Origin: CAYZXL01 sp964482435
GTDB taxonomy: Bacteria > Auribacterota > JABMQX01
DNA: 64,000 nt
Direction: 5' to 3'
Assembly (NCBI GenBank): GCA_964482435.1
Contig: CAYZXL010000003.1
Coordinates: forward strand, 111,785-175,784
The notes under the pieces are model-generated. The model was not told the DNA's origin, did no database searches, and saw only the letters and a list, made by a program, of their open reading frames with translations. A program made the position numbers and the translations under genes. Shown one piece after another: positions 53,212-63,298 of this stretch (position 1 is the first letter of the stretch; the number at the start of each line of letters is the position of its first letter).

Positions 53212-56200
53212 AGTCCTCCATGCCAGTTCGAATAACACAGCACGCCGCAAAAAAGCCAAAGCCGGCTGCTCCGCCCACAATTCACCCCTGGCGCCGGTAT
53301 ATTCCCCTGATCCTCGTCGTGATTCTTCTCTGCGGTCTCGGCCTGAGGCTCTGCGGCCTTTCCCATGGCCTTCACCTTGGCGAGGTCTATCATCCGGACA
53401 CCCCACGCCTCATGTGGGCAGCCCGCCAGTTCCTCGAGGGCAACTACTTCTTCCGAATCAACAACCCGGACTACGACGGCTATCCTTATTTCTATTCGCA
53501 CGTCGTGGAGTGGCTCTGGAGAGCAGTCCGGGGCGTCAGTTCCCTCTTCTCGCATCTCATTCTTGGAGCTGACCGCAGTGCCGAGCCGCTCCATCACGAG
53601 GACCTGACGAACATTCTCTTCTGGCTGGCGCGATTGACCAACGTCATCCTTTCCATGCTCGTCATCTTCATCGTCTATCGAATTGCCGCCCGCAACCTCG
53701 ACCAAGTGACCGGCCTCATCGCCGCAGGGCTTATGGCAATCAGCCCCATGAACATCTCGATGGCGCATTTCGCCGCAAACGACACCATGGTCTTTTTTTT
53801 CACGACCCTCACGGTGTTGTTTGCCGTGAGGATTTGCACTGCCGGGCGGCAGCTCGATTATCTCCTGGGAGGCATCCTCGTCGCCTGCTCGTTCTCGGCG
53901 AAATACCACGGCGGCATAGTTGGTCTCACGTGCATTCTGGCGCACGTTCTGCGCTACTGGCCGCCCAGAAAATGGATTTCGAAGGATGCCTTATCCCGCG
54001 TCGGGCTGTTGGTCCTCGCCTTCCTTGTGACGTTCATCGTCACCAATCCCGCTCTCTTAGTCAGCCCCGGAAAAGCCTTTCACGACATGCGAAAGTACTG
54101 CCAGTATATCCCGAGCGCCAGGCTCACCGAGGCCGAGACGCACATGGGACTCTTTGGCCGGGCTGGGTTGTCTCTTTCAAACAACGTTCCAGTTCTGGTT
54201 CGCTCCATCGGACTAATCATGTCTGTCCTTGGACTGGCGGGCGTGATCCGCGCTTTCTTCCGAGGCAGAAGATTTGCGGTGCTCGCATCGTTCCCCATCT
54301 TCTACTTCGTCTTCACAATCCTCACCAAACCCGTTCAGCAAAGGTTATACCCCGGCGCTCTTTTCCCCATCATGTTTCTTCTTGCTGCGGCGCTTCTCGT
54401 CGAGCTTGCCCGGATAAAGAAGATTAAAGCGGCAACAACAACCGCCGTCGTGCTGCTTCTTTCCCCCGCCGCTTTCTACCTGCTCAAGTCCAGCTTGAAA
54501 GAAGTCTTCTTCTTTTCTCATCGCGACACCCGACATTCCTCGAAGGAATGGGCACAGCAGAACATCCCGCCTTCATTCAAAATCAAATCCGGCGACTACA
54601 CCTTCCACCTGAAGGACCGCGAAAATCAGACTGATTACAACGGGACGATTTTCCTGAGCTCGAGCATCCGCCCGGCTGCTGCTCCCGACGACGCTTTTCT
54701 TCTGAAAGTCTTCGACCTCGAGAAGGATGCCTTGCCCCTTTTCCGAAATCCGAGGATCGAAATTCGCGCCCAGTCTTCGCCCCTGCTATCGAAGGATTTT
54801 GCTCTTCCCGCTTATCAGCGCATTCCGTCACGCACCGCCAACGAATTCGTTTTCGCCGATGGCCCAACGTTTTATCAGGACGAGAAAATCGTCGAGCTCG
54901 GCTCGGAACGGCCCGTTTCCAAAATCATCGTCTCCGCCGGGGCAAGTCACAGCGCGGTCGTCGCAGTCAGAAATGGCTCGACGCCCGGGACCGTGCGAAT
55001 TCGACTGGGCGGCGCCTCTCGCACGTTTTTTCTCGACCCCTGCGAGACACGCTGGAGGGAGGTAACGGGCTTGAAGGAATGCTTTCCCAGTGACTCCGCC
55101 CGGCACTTCTACAAACTCTCGGCCTCAACGAACGTTCCGCGGGCGCTCATCGTTGTGGCCTTTACCAGCGAGGAAAAAGGCGTTGCTCTTTACAACATCG
55201 GCGAGTACGCCGCGGCCTCTCCGTTCCTCGCAGAGGCATCGCGAAAAAGCAAAAGCCCAGTTTTGGCTGCCATGACCTACATCAGCGGCAAACTCTCCAC
55301 GGCGCAGATGTCGCCTGCCGACGAGAAATCGCTCCTGGAGAAGGCTTCGGTCCTCGGTGGCGACCTGACTCCCGAAATGATCGCTTCTACTTTTGGAGTC
55401 TCCCTCGAGTACCTCAGCGCCCTTCCCTATCTTTCGTTCAAGCCCGACAAGCGCTCGGCGAGAGGATTCCATCCGGTGGAACACGCGTCCGCCTCGGACG
55501 ATTCGGCCTTGACACTCGACCGCGAGCCTCCGCCGGACGGGATATGGCGCATCGAAACCCCGCCGCTCCTTCTCGAGCCGGGCTGCTACGTCGCCGCCAT
55601 CCGCGTCCGATGCGAACCCCCTGCCGATCCGAGCGCCATGATCAAAATCAGCCTCCTCGAACGTGGCGGGGAAGTCACTCTTTCGGAAAAAGAATTCGCG
55701 CTCAGCTTACTGAGCCACCATTACTCCGACTTGCAGTTTGCGTTCGAAAAGCCCGTCGAGGTCGCCGAATGCTGGGTCTCGATAAGCTCCACCCGGCACG
55801 TTCCTCTCTTCCTGGACGCCATACAAATCCGACCCGACCCGGTGAAATCGCTTCGGGCGCTTCAGGGACTTCTGAAAATCGTGACCTCGGCGCCCGATTC
55901 CCTTCCCTCAGCCGGGTCTCTCGACTATGTCCCCCTCCTCCATCTTGGGAACCAGCGTTTTTCTCAGGGTCAGCACCACGATTGCTTGCCGTACTATCTT
56001 CTTGCCCACAAGCTCCGACCCGACCTCGCAGAGCCGGTCCGAAGGATTCGCATGTTGAGCACCGGCCTGACGACCGAAGACAGGAAGATCATAGAGGAGT
56101 TGTTAGGCGGCGTTCCGAGTGAAGACCGGAGAGCAAAAACGAAGGAGGCCGATGTCCTCTTTTCAAATGGGATGCGCCTGACCGGCTATGCCATCAACCG

Positions 56201-56561
56201 CGACCGGTTCAAACCGGAAGAGAAATTCGCCATCTCCCTTTACTGGTCAGTGCCCCGAACACGAAAGCTCCCGGAAGGCATGGTCGCCTGGATGCATTTT
56301 CTCGACGAGCGCGGCAAGCGAGCCTTCCAACTCGACCATTATCTGAAGGAGGATGTTTGTTTTCCGCAGAAGCCCGAGAGGCTTGTTCCCGTGCTCACCG
56401 ATGAAGCGCAAATTCCCGATGGCACGGCTCCAGGGAAATACAGGATACAAATGGGTTTATGGATCCCATTGAGAGACTGGCGGCCGCGAATACTCTCCTC
56501 TCCCCTCCCCCACACTCGCTACTCGGCGACCATCGGCGAAATAGTCATCGAACCCCGCTGA
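53208..56561 (+). CDS. GT39-like glycosyltransferase with large C-terminal domain
   Basis: A 1117-aa protein. Residues about 30-430 are a GT-C membrane domain with some ten helices; the first periplasmic loop has VYHPDTPRLMWAARQFLEG, matching the HPDE/DE motif position of ArnT/PMT-type transferases (here HPDT), followed by NPDYDGYPYFYSHVVEW. The remaining 650 residues are extracytoplasmic and contain beta-rich sections and a helical stretch like TPR (YVPLLHLGNQRFSQGQHHDC), with no named family. Transfer of sugar from a polyprenyl carrier is likely. Coupled to the flippase gene, so the pair probably delivers and attaches a lipid-linked sugar. Confidence 0.85.
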   Translation: MKSSMPVRITQHAAKKPKPAAPPTIHPWRRYIPLILVVILLCGLGLRLCGLSHGLHLGEVYHPDTPRLMWAARQFLEGNYFFRINNPDYDGYPYFYSHVVEWLWRAVRGVSSLFSHLILGADRSAEPLHHEDLTNILFWLARLTNVILSMLVIFIVYRIAARNLDQVTGLIAAGLMAISPMNISMAHFAANDTMVFFFTTLTVLFAVRICTAGRQLDYLLGGILVACSFSAKYHGGIVGLTCILAHVLRYWPPRKWISKDALSRVGLLVLAFLVTFIVTNPALLVSPGKAFHDMRKYCQYIPSARLTEAETHMGLFGRAGLSLSNNVPVLVRSIGLIMSVLGLAGVIRAFFRGRRFAVLASFPIFYFVFTILTKPVQQRLYPGALFPIMFLLAAALLVELARIKKIKAATTTAVVLLLSPAAFYLLKSSLKEVFFFSHRDTRHSSKEWAQQNIPPSFKIKSGDYTFHLKDRENQTDYNGTIFLSSSIRPAAAPDDAFLLKVFDLEKDALPLFRNPRIEIRAQSSPLLSKDFALPAYQRIPSRTANEFVFADGPTFYQDEKIVELGSERPVSKIIVSAGASHSAVVAVRNGSTPGTVRIRLGGASRTFFLDPCETRWREVTGLKECFPSDSARHFYKLSASTNVPRALIVVAFTSEEKGVALYNIGEYAAASPFLAEASRKSKSPVLAAMTYISGKLSTAQMSPADEKSLLEKASVLGGDLTPEMIASTFGVSLEYLSALPYLSFKPDKRSARGFHPVEHASASDDSALTLDREPPPDGIWRIETPPLLLEPGCYVAAIRVRCEPPADPSAMIKISLLERGGEVTLSEKEFALSLLSHHYSDLQFAFEKPVEVAECWVSISSTRHVPLFLDAIQIRPDPVKSLRALQGLLKIVTSAPDSLPSAGSLDYVPLLHLGNQRFSQGQHHDCLPYYLLAHKLRPDLAEPVRRIRMLSTGLTTEDRKIIEELLGGVPSEDRRAKTKEADVLFSNGMRLTGYAINRDRFKPEEKFAISLYWSVPRTRKLPEGMVAWMHFLDERGKRAFQLDHYLKEDVCFPQKPERLVPVLTDEAQIPDGTAPGKYRIQMGLWIPLRDWRPRILSSPLPHTRYSATIGEIVIEPR

Positions 56562-56597
56562 CAGCGCCCCGATAGCCGCTTTCCATCCGCTCGGCTC

Positions 56598-59500
56598 TCA
56601 CTCCGCCTCAACCCTGTAGAAGCGCATCGCCACTTGCCCTGCCATCGAGTCTTGGAAGCGAATCAAATCTCCCGTGCCTGCCACCGGCTCGCCGAGGGCT
56701 TGCCAGACTTTCTCCAGCCCGTCACAGCACAACACCCGGTACATTCTCCCCCTGACTGACGTACAGGAGACAACCGCCTCCCCGTCGAGACCATTGGTGC
56801 ACGTCACCCAAAATCTCGATTGACCGTCCACAGGAGCCGTTCCCGCGAGGAACTCATCCCGGTTCGACACCCCGTCTCCGTCAAAATCGTCGTCCCCCGA
56901 GACGTCCGCAACGGACCGAATATTGTCGTCCGTCCTTGCGTCCACAATCGTCCGCTCCCAGGCATCGGGCAGTCTGTCGCCGTCGCGGTCGGCTTCCGTG
57001 CTGTCGAGAGAAAAAGGCTTCCCGACGCGAGGTAAGCCTCGCGCCTCGGCCTCCGGCGTTATCCTGAACAAAACACTCGCAAGCCGGACGCCCCCCTCAT
57101 TGGCAACCGAACACCAGACGTGAGTATGAGCCTGACCACCCGGCGACGACGACAGCCAGAACGTCCCTTCCCCCTCTGCGGCGCGCGTGCTTCTCCTCCA
57201 GCTCCTCCCGCCATCCGTCGAATACTCCGCCACAATCGAGCATGGCGAACTGAGCAAATGATATAGCTTATAACTGACGTAAACCAACCCGCCGTCTTGA
57301 GGCGTAATTTCTCCCATCACAACGACCGGAACCTTCGGGTTCAGCTCGTCCGCTCCGATATCGAGCTCTTCTGCAAGGGGTCCGGTCATCACTCTCGCCT
57401 CGCCGTCGAGGTCGGTCGTCAGCAAATCCGCGCCGTCTCTCAAGCCTGCGTCGAGGCACGGCGAACACGGCAGAAGGTGATAATCTCCCTCGGCAATTCC
57501 GGCGAGAAGCGGGTCCTCGGAAATGTTCCCACCGCTCCCCGCCAAATCGGCTTCCTCAAGGTCGCAGTACCCGAACACGTAGTTTCCCGACAGCACCATG
57601 GCGGAGGTGTTGCCCCAGACGATGCAATTCACCGCCTCGACCGAAGCGGCATCCATGTATAGGGCTGCACCCTCCGGAGAGACGTTCCGAACAACCGTGC
57701 AGCTTCCCAGGTACAGACCGCTTCCGGGAGCTCCGTGGAATCCGCCTCCGTCGTACTGAGCTTCATTGGCACTGACTTCACACCCTTTGACTGTCAGCGA
57801 CGACGAGCCGAGCAGGCAAAATCCTCCGCCGTACCACTCCGCCTGGTTCTGGAATATCCTGCTCGTCAGGATCGAGCTGGATGAGTCCTCGTAACAGAAT
57901 ACTCCCCCGCCGACGAGCGCTGAGTTCCCTGAAATCTCGCAGTCCACCAGCGTGGGCGACGAATCAAGGTCAATGCAAATCCCTCCTCCCCAGACCGCCG
58001 TGTTGTTCACGATTCGGCACTTCACGATACTCGGCGACGAGCGGTGAACGTAAACGCCGCCGCCGACCTCCGCGCTTCTTCCGAACCGCTCGCCCGTCCC
58101 TCCGGTGATCGTGAACCCCTCCAGCTGCGAGCCATCGGCTTCTTCAAATGCGACGGTCGTCCCCCTGCCCTTGCAGTCAATCACCGTCTTATCCGCCCCT
58201 TCGCCGATGACCTCGACCTCAGACTTCATCCGGATTCTTTCTTCGTACGTGCCAGCCGGCACGACAACGACGTCTCCACTCTCCGCAGCGTCTATCCCTT
58301 CCTGGATGGTCTCGTAGTCGTCCGGTATCCGAATCGGGTCAATCCGAAGAATCACGTGCACAGAAGCGGTGGTGGGCCGCTCGGCATCCCGCACGACAAC
58401 GTCGCACTCATAACTCCCAAGTCCCAGACCCGCTTTGTCAACCGAAACAATCACCAAATCTTCTTCTCCCCGGTTCGTGTCCGAAGTCCGGCTGAGCGAC
58501 AACCAGGTCGCACTCTCCGTCGCGACCCACGTCATGCCCCTGACGGAATTGGTCGTAATCGTGAAGGTCCTGGGCTCGGGGTTTCCGCCGCCTCTCCTTG
58601 TCGTGAACTCCAGCAACTGCGGCGAGACACGGATTTCCGGTTTCACCTCCTTGACCTCCAGACGGACCGTGACCATCTGAGGGGAGTTCTGCGCGCCCGG
58701 CGCTTTCACGACGAGTCTCGTCGAGTATTCACCCGGCGTCATCCCCCCGCCCGTAACCGAAACCTGGACGACCTGCGAGGCTCCTGTGTTTGTCCCCGAT
58801 TCCGGTGCGGCGTGCACCCAGGCGTCCTCGAGGGATATTTGCCATTCCATCTTCCCGCCGCCGGTGTTTTGTATAGTAAGCGTCTGCGGATTTGGGTCAG
58901 AACCACCTTGTTCCATCGCAAAACTCAAACTGGACGGCGAGACCGACAGTACCGGGGGCTTTGGCTCGACCGTGAACTTGACATGCACGAGCTGGGGCGA
59001 ATCCTTCGCTCCAGTTGCCGCGACCGTCAGCGTTCCCGAATAGACGCCGGGCGAAAGGCCTGAAACGCGAGCAGCGACCTGCACGGAATCCACCTCTCCA
59101 CTGCTGCTCCCCGAATCCGGCAAAGCTGACAGCCATGCCGCGTTGCCTGTCACGCGCCATGCCATCTCCCCTCCGCCGGTGTTTTGAATGAGGATTTCCT
59201 TCGGCGTCGGGTCATTTCCACCTTCCACGGAAGAGAAAGTCAGTTCCGTCGGAGAAACCGACAACCGCGGTGGCGGCTCCGAGATTTCCAGAACGACCGG
59301 AATCACGACGGGCGAGTTGACCGCGCTGTCCGACGTGACCGTAATGTTCGCTGTGTGCGATCCTGCTTCCAGCCCCGATGTGTCCACAGAGACTTCGATC
59401 GCGTCCTCCTCGCCTGTGCTCATCCCCTCCGTCGGCGACAGCTTCAACCATGCCGCATCGCCCGTCGCCCGCCAATCCATTTCCCCGCCACCGACGTTCT

Positions 59501-62309
59501 TGACCGTCAACCTTTGCGCCGCCGGATTCCCTTCGCCCTCAATGGCAGAAAACCGGAGACTCGACGGCGAGACTGAAAGACGCGGAGGATTCTTCTCGAC
59601 GACAAGGGTCGCTGCAACGGTCTGAGGAGAGCTTCTCGCCCCTGAAGCCGTTACCGTGACGGTTGCCTTATACGTCCCCGGCGAGAGTCCTGCGATGCTC
59701 GCCCGGGCAACAACAATATCCTTCTCGCCGGTGTTCGTGCCCGCCGCTGGCGAAACCGAAAGCCAATCGGCTTCCTCGGCGACTTGCCACGAAAACTCTC
59801 CCGCCCCGGCGTTTCGTATCTCAATCTCCTGAGGCGCCGGATCCTCTCCGCCCTCAATGCCCGAAAAAACAAGCTCCGCCGGAGATACCACTAACTTCGG
59901 CGGCGGTTCCAAAATTTCCAATAAGACCGTAACTACAAGCGGGGAGTTGACGGCGCTGGCAGACGTTACAGTAATATGCGCTGCATACAAAGCTACGGCC
60001 AGCCCCGCAATGTCAACGGAGACGCTTATCTCGTCCTCCTCGCCGGTGCTTGATCCTTCCGTCGGCGAAAGGTTAACCCACGCCATGTCGCCTGAGACGC
60101 GCCAGTCCATCTCCCCTCTTCCGGCGTTCTTCACCTTCAGCGATTGTGGCGGAGGATTCTCCTCTCCTTCATAGGCGGAAAAGCGGAGAACCGCCGGCAA
60201 AGCCCACAACGTCGGCGGCTTCGGCTCGACGACGAAAGAGACGGCAACTTGCTGAGGGGCGTTTTGCGCCGTTCCGCTTACCGTTATCGTCGCCTCATAC
60301 GTCCCCGGCAGAAGCCCGGTCACGTCAGCCTGAACGAGAACAGTGTCCTCCTCGACGCTCGTCGTGCCCGTTGCGGGCGATACCGAAAGCCACTCTGCGT
60401 CATCCGAAACCTCCCACGAGAATTCCCCTGTGCCGATGTTTCGGATCGAAAGCGGCTCCGCCGGAGGATTCACTCCCCCTTCCGTGCCGACGACCGTAAT
60501 GGCTTTCGGAGAAACGGACAATAAAGGCGGCGGTTCGGAAATCTCAAAGAGCACAGGGACATATCTCGGCGAATTCGCCTCGGCCGTCACCTTGATCTGC
60601 GCTGCGTACGACCCTATCGGCAGCCCGCTCGCATCAACCGAGACCTCAACCGTGTCAGCCTCCCCGGCACTGCTCCCCGAAAGCGGCGAAAGACTCAACC
60701 ACGGCCTATCTCCTTGAAGCTGCCAGGGCATGTCATGCCCGCCGACGTTCTGTATCTTCAGTTCCTGCGGAGGAGGATTGGGTCCCCCTTCCCACGTCGA
60801 GAATCTCAGAACGGCTGGCGACACCGAGAGAATCGGGACCAGCTCCCGAACGGTCAACCTCACCGGCACGTATATTTTGCTGTCCGGAAGCTGCGTGCAT
60901 GAAAGGGTAATCGTTGCGTCATAGGTCCTGGCGACCAGCCCGGCGATGGAGACGGAGACTGTCACCGAATCTTTCTCCCCCGTGCTCTGGCCGCTCGCCG
61001 GGTTAAGAATCAACCATGCCGCGTTGTCGGCAACCCGCCAGTCCATCGCCCCCCCACCCGAATTCCAAACCTCCAGCGTTTGCGAGTCGGGGTCGGCCAG
61101 TGCTTCCATCGCCTCGAATGCGAAAGACTCCGGCGAGCACGACAACACCGGCGGCGGGACGTTATCCACGGAGAAATTGCTCGTCTCGCCCGGCGTGCCA
61201 ACCTGTGAGTCGGACGGCGTGATTCGAATCCGAATGTCGTTCTGGCTGGTCAGTCCGATGTCGGCGACGGAGTCCCAGACGAAGAGGTGGTTTTGACCGG
61301 TTGGGGAGGAGGTGAGGTTCGCCGTCCCGTCACCCCCGGGGGCTGCCGTCGCCGGATGCCAGTTGAAACCCCCATCCTCCGAAAAGACGACCGAAATGGT
61401 GCATGGATCGCCCTGGGTGTCCTTCAGCGTGTAGATAATCGCGACGGGGCCCCTTTGGATTTCGGAAGGCGTCTGGACCACTGCAACCGGCGGGGATTGG
61501 GTCATCGCCATCACCCGCACCTCAATCAGAAAATCGTTATCGTCGTCGCTCCCGCCGGTGCATCGGTCCAGGTGCATCAGGTATCCCTCTGGCTCGTTCG
61601 GCAAGACCGTGACGGCCGTACGCCAATCCGGGAACCCGCTGTCATTGTTGGTGTCACTGAACGATTCGTTCGGGCGATTTCCAGAGTAAGCCGATTGTCC
61701 GAGCGTTATCACATAAAAATCGAGTGCCGATTCCGCTGGCAAGAAACCCAGGCTGTGGTCTGGGGTCGCAAGGGGATTATTGGGGACATCTTGATACAGG
61801 ATGTGGCGGTAGCTCGCAGGAGTTGTTGCGGTGGCATAGCCGAACCCGATCTCCGAATTCGCCGCGGCGGAGCCCCCCGGTAGGTAGGACAAGATCACTT
61901 CCCCGGAAGCCTTCGTGACGATGAACGGCCAGGACCCCGCCGGTTCGACGCGGAACATTCCGTCGCTTGTATCCGACACCGAAACATTCAGGGCGTCGGA
62001 GACCCTGACCATGCAAAACGCTGAGGGAATGTTCGGGACGGTCCACGACTCACTGCCATCATTTGGTGTGTTGTTCGTGAAGGTGGCCCACGTCGCCCCG
62101 CCATTCGAGGAGTACTCGATTTTCACCTGGGTGACGGTCACGGGGGCCGTCCAGGTGATCGTGTGCGCGGTCCCGACAACCAGACGCTCGGACCCGTTTG
62201 GAGAGGTAACCTGGACCGATTCCGCCGCGAAACTGCCTCGCGGCGCACAAAGAGCCAGAAAGAGGCTGCCAAAAGCAAAGAACCTTCCTCGACGAGAATA
62301 ATCTTTCAT
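56598..62309 (-). CDS. Giant secreted protein with nine BACON-like repeats and a beta-helix
   Basis: Secreted protein of 1903 aa. Signal peptide MKDYSRRGRFFAFGSLFLAL...AFA (about 1-28); Ig-like domain (30-120); a DUF4114-like domain (about 125-265, GGSDDDNDF); an Ig-like module (275-385); nine BACON-like repeats of about 104 residues (388-1320), each with SVSP, a GGGEM-W or GEFSW strand and W-SLSP; a right-handed beta-helix with PbH1 repeats (1325-1640); a copy of the earlier Ig-like module; a calcium-type stretch (DRDGDRLPDAWE, GDDDFDGDGVSNRDEF); and a closing domain ending FYRVEAE. The frame extends to 62735, but the signal peptide fixes 62309. Likely an adhesin or matrix component; no enzyme site is seen. 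Confidence 0.87.
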   Translation of the reverse strand: MKDYSRRGRFFAFGSLFLALCAPRGSFAAESVQVTSPNGSERLVVGTAHTITWTAPVTVTQVKIEYSSNGGATWATFTNNTPNDGSESWTVPNIPSAFCMVRVSDALNVSVSDTSDGMFRVEPAGSWPFIVTKASGEVILSYLPGGSAAANSEIGFGYATATTPASYRHILYQDVPNNPLATPDHSLGFLPAESALDFYVITLGQSAYSGNRPNESFSDTNNDSGFPDWRTAVTVLPNEPEGYLMHLDRCTGGSDDDNDFLIEVRVMAMTQSPPVAVVQTPSEIQRGPVAIIYTLKDTQGDPCTISVVFSEDGGFNWHPATAAPGGDGTANLTSSPTGQNHLFVWDSVADIGLTSQNDIRIRITPSDSQVGTPGETSNFSVDNVPPPVLSCSPESFAFEAMEALADPDSQTLEVWNSGGGAMDWRVADNAAWLILNPASGQSTGEKDSVTVSVSIAGLVARTYDATITLSCTQLPDSKIYVPVRLTVRELVPILSVSPAVLRFSTWEGGPNPPPQELKIQNVGGHDMPWQLQGDRPWLSLSPLSGSSAGEADTVEVSVDASGLPIGSYAAQIKVTAEANSPRYVPVLFEISEPPPLLSVSPKAITVVGTEGGVNPPAEPLSIRNIGTGEFSWEVSDDAEWLSVSPATGTTSVEEDTVLVQADVTGLLPGTYEATITVSGTAQNAPQQVAVSFVVEPKPPTLWALPAVLRFSAYEGEENPPPQSLKVKNAGRGEMDWRVSGDMAWVNLSPTEGSSTGEEDEISVSVDIAGLAVALYAAHITVTSASAVNSPLVVTVLLEILEPPPKLVVSPAELVFSGIEGGEDPAPQEIEIRNAGAGEFSWQVAEEADWLSVSPAAGTNTGEKDIVVARASIAGLSPGTYKATVTVTASGARSSPQTVAATLVVEKNPPRLSVSPSSLRFSAIEGEGNPAAQRLTVKNVGGGEMDWRATGDAAWLKLSPTEGMSTGEEDAIEVSVDTSGLEAGSHTANITVTSDSAVNSPVVIPVVLEISEPPPRLSVSPTELTFSSVEGGNDPTPKEILIQNTGGGEMAWRVTGNAAWLSALPDSGSSSGEVDSVQVAARVSGLSPGVYSGTLTVAATGAKDSPQLVHVKFTVEPKPPVLSVSPSSLSFAMEQGGSDPNPQTLTIQNTGGGKMEWQISLEDAWVHAAPESGTNTGASQVVQVSVTGGGMTPGEYSTRLVVKAPGAQNSPQMVTVRLEVKEVKPEIRVSPQLLEFTTRRGGGNPEPRTFTITTNSVRGMTWVATESATWLSLSRTSDTNRGEEDLVIVSVDKAGLGLGSYECDVVVRDAERPTTASVHVILRIDPIRIPDDYETIQEGIDAAESGDVVVVPAGTYEERIRMKSEVEVIGEGADKTVIDCKGRGTTVAFEEADGSQLEGFTITGGTGERFGRSAEVGGGVYVHRSSPSIVKCRIVNNTAVWGGGICIDLDSSPTLVDCEISGNSALVGGGVFCYEDSSSSILTSRIFQNQAEWYGGGFCLLGSSSLTVKGCEVSANEAQYDGGGFHGAPGSGLYLGSCTVVRNVSPEGAALYMDAASVEAVNCIVWGNTSAMVLSGNYVFGYCDLEEADLAGSGGNISEDPLLAGIAEGDYHLLPCSPCLDAGLRDGADLLTTDLDGEARVMTGPLAEELDIGADELNPKVPVVVMGEITPQDGGLVYVSYKLYHLLSSPCSIVAEYSTDGGRSWRRSTRAAEGEGTFWLSSSPGGQAHTHVWCSVANEGGVRLASVLFRITPEAEARGLPRVGKPFSLDSTEADRDGDRLPDAWERTIVDARTDDNIRSVADVSGDDDFDGDGVSNRDEFLAGTAPVDGQSRFWVTCTNGLDGEAVVSCTSVRGRMYRVLCCDGLEKVWQALGEPVAGTGDLIRFQDSMAGQVAMRFYRVEAE

Positions 62310-62707
62310 TACAGAACTAAAAGACACGCCAGACTCCCTCGAAGAAAACAGAATTAGGGCCTTGCTTTGACAGCGGCGCGACGAGCCAGCCCTCGGAGGC
62401 TGTCCGCGCGCAGCGCGCGCCTCCGTCAAGAAACAAAGCTCACCGTGGGAAAGGTATCCGAGCCTGCCCGGCTGCCAGCAGGTGCACGTCTGACACTGCT
62501 GTCGCGCCGGCGTGAAAGCTTCGGCGCGGGGCCCCTGGCGGTCTGCCCAGAGGGCTTTCCGGGGCCGTCGCAAAGAGAAGGTTTTGTACCGCGGAAACAT
62601 TGTCCAGTTTCCGCGCCCACCCCCGCGACAGAAACAGGCTCTCCCTCCAAGAGTTCCTACCCGGCGGGTCTCATCCCGCCCAGGACGGGATGAGCTGTCA
62701 CAACTCT
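62310..62707 (-). promoter_or_regulatory. Long 5' leader of the giant protein gene
   Basis: About 400 transcribed bases between the inferred start point and the ATG. Just after the start point a perfect nine-pair hairpin CTCATCCCG/CGGGATGAG (62670-62694, loop seven) would cap the message. The rest is GC-rich; I do not recognise a riboswitch class. It is open in frame with the gene, perhaps only because of its composition. Confidence 0.4.
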
Positions 62708-62713
62708 CTATAA

Positions 62714-62742
62714 AATATACCAAATCTGATGACACAAGTCAA
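62714..62742 (-). promoter_or_regulatory. Sigma-70 promoter of the giant protein gene
   Basis: Minus strand TTGACT (62737-62742), 17 bases, TATATT (62714-62719): five of six matches in each box, AT-rich surroundings. The best promoter in the window. Confidence 0.7.
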
Positions 62743-63298
62743 CGACGAAGAACGCCCAAACACGACGGCACCCGCTCCCAGCGCTGTAAAAAACCTGTTG
62801 TTCCAGAACCGATGGTGGGCCGCCCGCGGAAGTTGAGCGCCAGGACCGCCACGAGCCAGAGCGAACGCGTTGGTAGGGAATCCATTTGATCGTTCGCGCG
62901 CGCCGAGACGAATCCATTCGAACAACTGACGCCGTGGACTCCAGGAATGGCTCGGCACTCCCAGTCAGGTGTTTGTGCATAACTCGCGTTTGGAACGTGA
63001 GTCATGCATAAAACATGAATTGGCACATCAAGGAGGAAAGAAGCCTGCGACTTCGGACAAAAGGCGTCCTCCTGCCTGAACGACGTTGAACAAGCACCAC
63101 CATTCCATCGTCAAATACGATGAACGACCGGAGGCTGAGTCGGCCCAGCGTAGCGGATTAGCGCCGGATCGGAGTGGCGAGCCAAAGAGGTCTTTATCCG
63201 GACACAATCGCGGGTACGGTTGCTTGAGTCAGCGGGCCGAAAGCCGTGGAAACCGGGCCGGCTGCGGGACTTTGTTCCGTTGGAGGTAGCTTCCCGAA
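62743..63298. other. 556-bp divergent non-coding region
   Basis: Between the giant gene promoter and the plus-strand secreted protein. No gene, RNA or repeat recognised; short open frames on both strands lack ribosome sites. Confidence 0.5.

Noticed and set aside
62310..62700. Known riboswitch in the leader
   Set aside because: I could not match the conserved cores of cobalamin, TPP, SAM, glycine or cyclic-di-GMP riboswitches.
56598..62735. Longer N-terminus for the giant repeat protein (to 62735)
   Set aside because: The added 142 residues are Arg/Gly/Cys-rich, lie across the promoter region and would bury the clear signal peptide.
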